In this document: one piece after another, positions 58,598-64,000 of the stretch
Numbering within the stretch: position 1 is the first letter of the stretch
Layout of the letters: each line of letters starts with the position of its first letter
Assembly (NCBI GenBank): GCA_947474715.1
Contig: CANJJT010000006.1
Span: 1 to 64,000, forward strand
From: CAIYPG01 sp903864555
Lineage (GTDB): Bacteria; Pseudomonadota; Gammaproteobacteria; Burkholderiales; SG8-39
Direction: 5' to 3'
DNA: 64,000 bases
Notes under the pieces: model-generated
Databases searched by the model: none
Seen by the model: only the letters and a program-made list of their open reading frames with translations
Told to the model about the DNA's origin: nothing
Position numbers and translations under genes: made by a program

Positions 58598-59050
58598 GTG
58601 AACAGTTTGACTAGACGCTTTCTTGGCATTTCTGCCGCAGCTGCAGCCTTGTACTGCCTGCCAGGCTGGGCCCAGATGCCCCGCATGACCTTGGGTGCCG
58701 GCATGCACATCATCAACGCCGAGGTGGCCCACACCATGGATAACCGGACACAGGGGCTGATGTACCGCAAGACCCTGCCTGGCAACGAGGGCATGCTGTT
58801 CGTCTTCACCGAGGAAGAGCGTCACTGCATGTGGATGAGGAACACCTATGTGCCGCTTTCCGTTGCCTTCGTTGATGCCCGCGGAAAGATCGTCAGCATC
58901 CATGACATGGAGCCGTTGACCGAGAACAGCCACTGCGCGGCGGCCCCGTCCCGATTTGCCCTCGAGATGAGCAAGGGCTGGTTCAAGTCGCGTGGCATAG
59001 CCGCGGGTGCCAGCCTGCGCGGTCTGGAGACAGCACCCAAGCCTCAGTAA
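58598..59050 (+). CDS. DUF192 family exported protein
   Basis: 150 residues from GTG 58598 (TTG 58589 also possible). N-terminal signal with a twin-arginine-like start (SLTRRFLGISAAAAALYCLPGWAQ). The DUF192 domain follows: INAEVAHTMDNRTQGLMYRKTLPGNEGMLFVF, then HCMWMRNTYVPLSVAFVDARGKIVSIHDMEP and YVLEM-like FALEMSKGWFKSRGIAAG. Periplasmic, function unknown; the 'W-M-x-N-T-x-x-P-L-D/S-x-x-F' motif is the family hallmark. Confidence 0.88.
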   Translation: MNSLTRRFLGISAAAAALYCLPGWAQMPRMTLGAGMHIINAEVAHTMDNRTQGLMYRKTLPGNEGMLFVFTEEERHCMWMRNTYVPLSVAFVDARGKIVSIHDMEPLTENSHCAAAPSRFALEMSKGWFKSRGIAAGASLRGLETAPKPQ

Positions 59051-59080
59051 ATGGCGGCCAGCTTACCGCCGACACCAACG

Positions 59081-59106
59081 AAAAAGGGCCCTCACGGGCC
59101 CTTTTT
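59081..59106. terminator. Bidirectional terminator between DUF192 and PuuD-like genes
   Basis: AAAAAGGGCCC and GGGCCCTTTTT pair around TCAC. It serves both convergent genes. Confidence 0.9.
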
Positions 59107-59127
59107 CATGGCGCTCCAGTTGCCTGA

Positions 59128-59709
59128 TCAGAGGCCGCCGTTTTGTTGCGCCACCATGCAGTACAGCATGGGGATGGAGAGCATGGTGTTGAAGCGCGAG
59201 GTCAGCATGGCCACACGTGCAGCTTTGGCCTTGGCCTCGGCATCCACCTGGACGATGCCCAATGCCTTCTTCTGATTCGGCCAGATGATGAACCAGACAT
59301 TGAAGGCCATGATCAGGCCGAGCCACATGCCGATCGCGATAGCCGTGAACGGGCGGGCAAAGGTGAACAGGTTGCCGAGGTAGCCGTTCATGCCAGCCAG
59401 CAGCAGGCCGGTCACCACGGTCGCCAGTGCGGCCCACCTGAACCAGAACAGCGCAGTCGGGGCGATAACCTTGCCGATGGCCGGTTTCTGCTCATCCGGA
59501 ATCTTGGGCATCGAAGGTATCTGCACGAAGTTGAAATACCACAGCAGGCCAATCCACATCACGCCGGCCAGCACGTGGAACCAGCGCATGACAAAGGCAC
59601 CCCAGGCATGGTTGAACTCGATGCCTGAGCCGGAGGCTGCAATGAGTATGATGACGAGTACGACACCGGCGGTTACCGTGCGCCCCAGGGATTGGAAAAT
59701 CGCTCCCAT
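59128..59709 (-). CDS. Urate hydroxylase PuuD-like membrane protein
   Basis: 193 residues from ATG 59709 (AAGGAG upstream). Five hydrophobic segments, with HAWGAFVMRWFHVLAGVMWIGLLWYFNFVQIP, AGMNGYLGNLFTFARPFTAIAIGMWLGLIMAFNVWFIIWPNQK and FNTMLSIPMLYCMVAQQ. This matches the membrane (DUF989) part of PuuD, which in some bacteria is fused to a cytochrome c for urate oxidation. Here there is no heme c domain, so the role may differ. Stand-alone copies are common in betaproteobacteria. Confidence 0.8.
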   Translation of the reverse strand: MGAIFQSLGRTVTAGVVLVIILIAASGSGIEFNHAWGAFVMRWFHVLAGVMWIGLLWYFNFVQIPSMPKIPDEQKPAIGKVIAPTALFWFRWAALATVVTGLLLAGMNGYLGNLFTFARPFTAIAIGMWLGLIMAFNVWFIIWPNQKKALGIVQVDAEAKAKAARVAMLTSRFNTMLSIPMLYCMVAQQNGGL

Positions 59710-59858
59710 GACAGAATCTCCTTCGTGATGAATTGGTTTTTGCTGGTTTTCGACGGATGCGAAAACAGGGCTGTCAAGCAAACCGAGTGTAGCACAGCAG
59801 GGCGATTCTCATTCTCAAGGACATGCTTGTTCTGATCTCATGTCGGCTTGGGCCCGAG

Positions 59859-61205
59859 TCAGGTGTTCTCGACGCGCGCACGTGCCGAGCCCCTGGCGAA
59901 GTGCAGATCCAGCAGGTCGCCAGCGCGTACCTGCTCCGCTTCGAGGATGATGCTGCCGGATGCGTCACGGACCACGCTGTAACCGCGTTCCAGCACGCGC
60001 TGGGGATTGAGGTGTTCGAGTGACCCGGTCAGCGCCCGAAGGCGCGTCATCCGCAGCGTCTGGCGCGAGGATAATGACAGAACCAGCCGATGATTGAGGG
60101 CGGCAATTGCGTCGAGGCGGTCCATGGGGCGCGGGCGCCGTTCCATCTGCCGGCGCATCAAGGCACTGAGGGCATGCTGATGATACGCCAGCGACTGTCC
60201 CATGCAGCGAGCCAGTCGAGCCCTGGCGGATGCCAGTTTTTCCCCCTGCCGGTGCAGCCGTTCTCCCGGATGCTGCAGGCGCGCGCCGAAGCTGTCCAGG
60301 CGCTGCATGCGGCGTTCCATGCCCCGGGCCTGGCATTGCTGCAGCCGGCGGCTGAGCGCGTCCAGCCGGTGCAGCAACGCCTCCCGGTCGGGGCTGACCA
60401 GTTCAGCTGCGGCAGTGGGTGTCGGTGCCCGGCAATCTGCAGCGAAATCGGCGATGGTGAAGTCGGTTTCATGCCCCACCCCCGATACCACCGGCACGGC
60501 GCAGGCGCGGATGGCGCGTGCCACCACTTCCTCGTTGAATGCCCACAGGTCTTCTATGCTGCCGCCGCCACGGGCCAGGATGATGACGTCGCAGCGTCCG
60601 CTGTCACCAAGCACTTGCAGCGCCCGGGCGATGCGCGGTGCGGCGTCCCTGCCCTGCACTGGTGTCGGCTGGACGATCACCGGGATGGCCGGATTGCGGC
60701 GCGCCAGCGTGCTCAGGATGTCCTGGAGTGCTGCGGCATCCCGCGAGGTGACGATGCCTATGCAGCGTGGATGTGTCGGGAGGCTGCGCTTGGCTTCCTG
60801 GCTGAACAGGCCTTCGGCAGCAAGTTTGTCCCGCAGGCGCTGGAATTGTTCGAACAGCTGTCCGGCGCCGGCACGGCGCATGGATTCCACCGTCAGTTGC
60901 ACGTCGCCGCGCGCCTCGTACAGGCCGAGGGTGGCGCGCAGCTCGACCTGATCACCATCCTGAGGGCGCCATTCGACCTGCTGATGGCGCTGGCGGAACA
61001 TGACGCAGCGCACCTGCGCCTGCTGGTCCTTGAGGACGAAATAGGCGTGTCCTGAGCGCGCCAGCATGTAGTTGGATATTTCCCCCTTGACCCACAACAG
61101 GGGGAAACGGTGTTCGAGCAGGTCCCGCAGGCTGCGCATCAGTGCCGACACGCCGATGGCGCCGGGGACTGCCAAGCCGTCGTTTCCGGAAATAGAATCA
61201 GTCAT
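59859..61205 (-). CDS. xseA: Exodeoxyribonuclease VII large subunit
   Basis: 448 residues. An N-terminal OB-fold domain (FPLLWVKGEISNYMLARSGHAYFVLKD) is followed by the catalytic domain CIGIVTSRDAAALQDILSTLARRNP, VIILARGGGSIEDLWAFNEE and VVSGVGHETDFTIADFAADCRAPTPTAAAE. A long coiled-coil with many Arg and Gln (about residues 285-390) and a C-terminal domain LERGYSVVRDASG follow. Degrades single-stranded DNA with XseB, which is not in this window. Divergent from exbB. Confidence 0.95.
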   Translation of the reverse strand: MTDSISGNDGLAVPGAIGVSALMRSLRDLLEHRFPLLWVKGEISNYMLARSGHAYFVLKDQQAQVRCVMFRQRHQQVEWRPQDGDQVELRATLGLYEARGDVQLTVESMRRAGAGQLFEQFQRLRDKLAAEGLFSQEAKRSLPTHPRCIGIVTSRDAAALQDILSTLARRNPAIPVIVQPTPVQGRDAAPRIARALQVLGDSGRCDVIILARGGGSIEDLWAFNEEVVARAIRACAVPVVSGVGHETDFTIADFAADCRAPTPTAAAELVSPDREALLHRLDALSRRLQQCQARGMERRMQRLDSFGARLQHPGERLHRQGEKLASARARLARCMGQSLAYHQHALSALMRRQMERRPRPMDRLDAIAALNHRLVLSLSSRQTLRMTRLRALTGSLEHLNPQRVLERGYSVVRDASGSIILEAEQVRAGDLLDLHFARGSARARVENT

Positions 61206-61376
61206 GCGGGGATACTAAACCATGGCGCTATGCGAGGCGGGGGCCTGCTTGCCGCGCGCTGTCAGCGGGGCCCGTGCGCGGCAGCCCTGAGGCGGCTTTC
61301 CTTGCCGAAGTGCCCCTTGCGCGATAAAGTGTCGCTGGATTTTTTGACGCAGACAGGCTCTGCGACGGGAGACACG

Positions 61377-62015
61377 TTGTTCGCAATCATCCAGGCTGCC
61401 GGCTGGCCTATCTATCCGCTTCTGGTCGCATCCATCATCGCCGTGGCGCTGATCATCGAGCGCCTCGTCACCTTGAGGCAGCACAAGATCGTCCCTGCGG
61501 GCCTGCTGGATCAGGCTGTCAACGCCTACAGCAAGCAGGGCATCACGCCCGAACTGCTGTCGGCCTTGGCCAATGACTCGGCGCTGGGCCGCGTGCTGGC
61601 CGCTGGCCTGCGCAACGTGAAGAGCTCGCGCTACGTCATGAAGGAGTCGATCGAGGAAGCCGGTCGCGCGGTAACCCATGACCTGGAGCGCTTTCTCACC
61701 ACCCTCGGCACCATCGCCTCCATCACGCCCCTGATGGGCCTGTTCGGCACGGTGGTGGGCATGATCGAGATCTTCGGCTCGCAGGCGCCCACCGGCACCA
61801 ATCCCCAGGCACTGGCCCACGGCATTTCGGTGGCGCTGTACAACACCGGCTTCGGCCTGGTCATCGCCATGCCGGCGATGATTTTCTTCCGTCATTTCCG
61901 TGGCAAGGTGGAGAGCTTCGTGGTTGAGATGGAGCAACAGGCCTCCAAGCTGGTCGACATCGTTCACGGTGAGCGGCTGGATTACGCATCCGGCGCACGG
62001 CCGCCGCAGTCCTGA
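61377..62015 (+). CDS. exbB: ExbB/TolQ-type biopolymer transport proton channel protein
   Basis: 212 residues from TTG 61377, preceded by GGGAGA. This gives MFAIIQAAGWPIYPLLVAS, the usual start; GTG 61329 would add 16 residues. Membrane segments around residues 12-32, about 100-130 and 150-175. TTLGTIASITPLMGLFGTVVGMIEIF and ISVALYNTGFGLVIAMPAMIFF are the ExbB/TolQ signatures. With ExbD it converts proton motive force into mechanical energy. The next gene is exbD, 12 bp downstream, followed by lpxK. Confidence 0.93.
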   Translation: MFAIIQAAGWPIYPLLVASIIAVALIIERLVTLRQHKIVPAGLLDQAVNAYSKQGITPELLSALANDSALGRVLAAGLRNVKSSRYVMKESIEEAGRAVTHDLERFLTTLGTIASITPLMGLFGTVVGMIEIFGSQAPTGTNPQALAHGISVALYNTGFGLVIAMPAMIFFRHFRGKVESFVVEMEQQASKLVDIVHGERLDYASGARPPQS

Positions 62016-62027
62016 TCGCAGGCCATC

Positions 62028-62444
62028 ATGAATTTTCGCAGCAACACCAAGGAAGATCCGGAAATCAACCTGATTCCGCTGATCGACGTGCTGCTGGTGA
62101 TCATCATCTTCCTGATGCTGACCACGACCTATTCGCGTTTTGCCGAACTGCAGATCCAGTTGCCCACCGCTGAGGCGGAGAAACAGCTGGAGCGTCCGAA
62201 CGAGATCGCCATCGTGGTGAGTGCCGGAGGGCAATACCTGGTCAACCGGAGGGCCGTCGCCTTTCGTGACGTGCCCGCGTTCGCGGAAGAACTGCGGCGT
62301 GCCGGCTCCGGGATGAAGAATCCGGTGGTTGTCATCAACGCCGACAACAATGCGACCCATCAGTCGGTCATCCGGATGATGGACGCCGCGCGCCAGGCCG
62401 GCTACAGCCAGATCGCATTCGCGGTCGAGCAGACCAGCAAGTAA
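62028..62444 (+). CDS. exbD: ExbD/TolR biopolymer transport protein
   Basis: 138 residues. A short N-terminal tail (MNFRSNTKEDPEINLIPLID) leads into one membrane helix with the proton-relay Asp20 (PLIDVLLVIIIFLMLTTTY). The periplasmic domain (LQIQLPTAEAEKQLERPNEIAIVVSAGG to MMDAARQAGYSQIAFAVE) is complete. The exbB-exbD-lpxK order is typical of betaproteobacteria and suggests a role linked to the envelope. Confidence 0.95.
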   Translation: MNFRSNTKEDPEINLIPLIDVLLVIIIFLMLTTTYSRFAELQIQLPTAEAEKQLERPNEIAIVVSAGGQYLVNRRAVAFRDVPAFAEELRRAGSGMKNPVVVINADNNATHQSVIRMMDAARQAGYSQIAFAVEQTSK

Positions 62445-62469
62445 CGCCCCGGTCCAGGGCGGCACCAAC

Positions 62470-63480
62470 GTGCCAGACTCCCGAAAGAATCCTCGCGGCG
62501 GGTTTCCCGACTGCTGGTCCCGCACCACTGCACTGACCCTGTTGCTGCTGCCCTTTGCCGGCCTGTTCTCGTTGCTGGTGGCTGTGCGCCGGCTGCTTTT
62601 CCGCTGTGGCGTACTGCGCAGTCACAGGCTGCCCGTGAAGGTGATCGTGATCGGCAATCTCACAGTGGGTGGCGTCGGCAAGACCCCTCTGGTCCTCTGG
62701 CTGGCGCAACTGCTGCAGGCCTCCGGGCTGCGCCCCGCGGTGCTGTTGCGGGGCTATGGTGGCAGCCATTACCTGCCGCGGCCGGTATCGGGCACCGATG
62801 ACCCGCTGCTTGCCGGTGACGAGGCCGTCCTTCTGGCCGGGCGGGCCGGATGTCCGGTGTGGGCGGGGCGGGACCGGGCAGCCACCGGCCGGGCCTTGCT
62901 GCAGGCCCACCCTGATTGCAGCGTCATCATCTGTGACGATGGCTTGCAGCACTATCGGCTGGTGCGCGATGTGGAAATTGCCGTCGAGGACGAGCGTGGC
63001 CATGGCAACGGGTGGATGTTGCCCGCAGGCCCCTTGCGCGAACCAGTTTCCCGGGCCGTGGATGCCACTGTGGTCAATGGGTTGTCCCTTTTCCCCGGCG
63101 GGGGGGGCGACCGTCGTTACGGCATGCGGCTGCGGCCCGCGGGCTTCGAGACCCTGTCGGGCGTTCCGGTCGAGACCAGTCGCTTCAACGGACTGCGGCT
63201 GCATGCGGTCGCTGGCATCGGCCATCCAGCCCGCTTCTTCGCCACCCTTTCCGGCCTGGGTCTGACATTCACGCCGCATGCCTTCCCCGACCACCATGCC
63301 TTTGTGCCCGCCGACCTGCAGTTCCCGGACTGTGACGCCATCCTGATGACGGAAAAGGATGCGGTAAAATGTCGGGCATTCGCCAGCGACGGCTGCTACA
63401 TGTTGCGTGTGGCTGCGGAAGCGGATCCTGCCTTCGCCGATTTTTTGCTGGAAGCCATCCATGGACGCCAGACTGCTTGA
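62470..63480 (+). CDS. lpxK: Tetraacyldisaccharide 4'-kinase
   Basis: 336 residues from GTG 62470. An N-terminal membrane helix (LTLLLLPFAGLFSLLVAVRRL) is followed by VKVIVIGNLTVGGVGKTPLVLWLA with the Walker A motif, LRPAVLLRGYGG, and VIICDDGLQHYRLVRDVEIAVED. Phosphorylates the lipid A disaccharide at 4'. Its last 20 bp overlap the ycaR-like gene. Confidence 0.95.
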   Translation: MPDSRKNPRGGFPDCWSRTTALTLLLLPFAGLFSLLVAVRRLLFRCGVLRSHRLPVKVIVIGNLTVGGVGKTPLVLWLAQLLQASGLRPAVLLRGYGGSHYLPRPVSGTDDPLLAGDEAVLLAGRAGCPVWAGRDRAATGRALLQAHPDCSVIICDDGLQHYRLVRDVEIAVEDERGHGNGWMLPAGPLREPVSRAVDATVVNGLSLFPGGGGDRRYGMRLRPAGFETLSGVPVETSRFNGLRLHAVAGIGHPARFFATLSGLGLTFTPHAFPDHHAFVPADLQFPDCDAILMTEKDAVKCRAFASDGCYMLRVAAEADPAFADFLLEAIHGRQTA

Positions 63481-63643
63481 TATCCTCGTCTGCCCGGTTT
63501 GCAAGGGCCCGCTGGTGTACCGCAAGAAAGAAGGCGAGCTGATCTGTCGCGCCGACCGCCTTGCCTATCCCGTTCGTGACGACATCCCCATCATGCTCGA
63601 AGACGAGGCGCGCAAGCTCGCTCCCGCAGAAGAAGTCGAGTAG
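63461..63643 (+). CDS. ycaR: Trm112/YcaR family small zinc protein
   Basis: 60 residues from ATG 63461. LLDILVCPVCKGPLVYRKKEGELICRADRLAYPVRDDIPIML is the full Trm112-like (UPF0434) pattern with a CxxC zinc site. Its bacterial role is unsettled. Overlaps the lpxK end by 20 bp and stands 9 bp before kdsB, the common lpxK-ycaR-kdsB arrangement. Confidence 0.94.
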   Translation: MDARLLDILVCPVCKGPLVYRKKEGELICRADRLAYPVRDDIPIMLEDEARKLAPAEEVE

Positions 63644-63652
63644 GACTGCAGC

Positions 63653-64000
63653 GTGAAGGATGTCCCGCCGTTTGTCGTGGTGATACCAGCACGCCACGCG
63701 TCCACGCGCCTGCCGGGTAAACCGCTTGCCGACATCGCCGGCAAACCCATGGTGGTGCATGTGGCCGACCGGGCCCGCCGGAGCGGTGCCCGCAGCGTGT
63801 GCGTTGCCACTGACCATGAAGATATTGCCGCAGCCTGTCGCAAGCATGGCCACGAGGCCGTGATGACGCGTGCGGATCATCCATCCGGAACGGACCGCAT
63901 TGCTGAAGTTGCCCGGCAGCTGCGCCTTGCGCGCGGCACCATCGTGGTCAATGTGCAGGGCGACGAACCACTCATGGAGCCGGCACTGATACGCGCGGTG
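63653..64000 (+). CDS. kdsB: 3-Deoxy-manno-octulosonate cytidylyltransferase (3' truncated)
   Basis: 116 codons from GTG 63653 to the end of the window, with no stop. FVVVIPARHASTRLPGKPLADI is the CMP-Kdo synthetase nucleotide-binding start, followed by VCVATDHEDIAAACRKHGHE, MTRADHPSGTDRIAEV and IVVNVQGDEPLMEPALI. Activates Kdo with CTP for lipid A core attachment, the step after lpxK in the same pathway. About half the protein is visible. Confidence 0.95.
   Translation, partial: MKDVPPFVVVIPARHASTRLPGKPLADIAGKPMVVHVADRARRSGARSVCVATDHEDIAAACRKHGHEAVMTRADHPSGTDRIAEVARQLRLARGTIVVNVQGDEPLMEPALIRAV

Noticed and set aside
1..64000. tRNA genes, rRNA genes, CRISPR arrays, prophage genes and complete insertion sequences
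   Set aside because: None seen on either strand; no transposase, integrase or phage structural frame is present and no regular spacer-repeat array exists.

Overview
The window is GC-rich chromosomal DNA of a betaproteobacterium. It most resembles Burkholderiales of the Alcaligenaceae/Bordetella type. The main reasons are: four tricarboxylate-transport style periplasmic receptors (Bug family); the order birA-coaX-SPOR protein-rfaE2, with a type III pantothenate kinase; a stand-alone heptose-1-phosphate adenylyltransferase; and the blocks glnE/yhdP/nitrilase/tldD, clpS-clpA/csp and exbB-exbD-lpxK-ycaR-kdsB. No phage, CRISPR array, tRNA, rRNA operon or complete insertion sequence is visible. Both ends of the window cut a gene: a thioesterase on the left and kdsB on the right.

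Layout. 0-9.2 kb: thioesterase, Tat-exported F420-type reductase, Bug receptor, CPA2 antiporter, 2-hydroxyacid dehydrogenase, SnoaL-like protein, YheT hydrolase, phosphomannomutase/phosphoglucomutase. 9.4-14.1 kb (mostly minus): small exported protein, ugpQ-ugpB, a small secreted protein, a probable cytochrome b561 remnant, a ChaN-like lipoprotein. 14.2-19.7 kb: birA-coaX-SPOR, GNAT, GFA protein, rfaE2, split chromate transporter. 19.8-31.7 kb: the yra locus (BON protein, diaA, exported HIRAN protein, yraN ... lpoA / rsmI), interrupted between yraN and lpoA by about 7 kb carrying pilA and a catabolic cluster (amidohydrolase, FMN hydroxyacid dehydrogenase, two Bug receptors, BNR propeller). 31.9-34.7 kb: Bug receptor plus a cupin-rubredoxin fusion, then a large inverted repeat. 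34.8-41.3 kb: pyrC, DUF3025 protein, rnpB, ybiB, waaF, zinc-finger protein, ilvE, MAPEG protein. 41.3-52.8 kb: glnE / yhdP-nitrilase-tldD, coaBC, dut. 52.8-64 kb: flavocytochrome c sulfide dehydrogenase pair, clpS-clpA, csp, Lys-rich peptide, DUF192, PuuD-like membrane protein, xseA, exbBD-lpxK-ycaR-kdsB.

Much of the core content serves the envelope: heptose and Kdo/lipid A supply (rfaE2, diaA/gmhA-type SIS protein, waaF, lpxK, kdsB, exbBD), lpoA and yhdP. The catabolic content is typical of organisms that scavenge organic acids through many solute-binding receptors.

The most unusual material is non-coding. At least three families of short dispersed elements are present: a 107-108 bp TIR element (2 copies), a 191-199 bp TIR element (2 copies), and a 59 bp element with three blocks at fixed spacing (4 copies plus one decayed). 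Several sit exactly on gene stop codons. Other oddities are a G8-tract frameshift in lpoA, an fccA-type cytochrome whose only plausible start codon is ATC, and a cupin-rubredoxin fusion.
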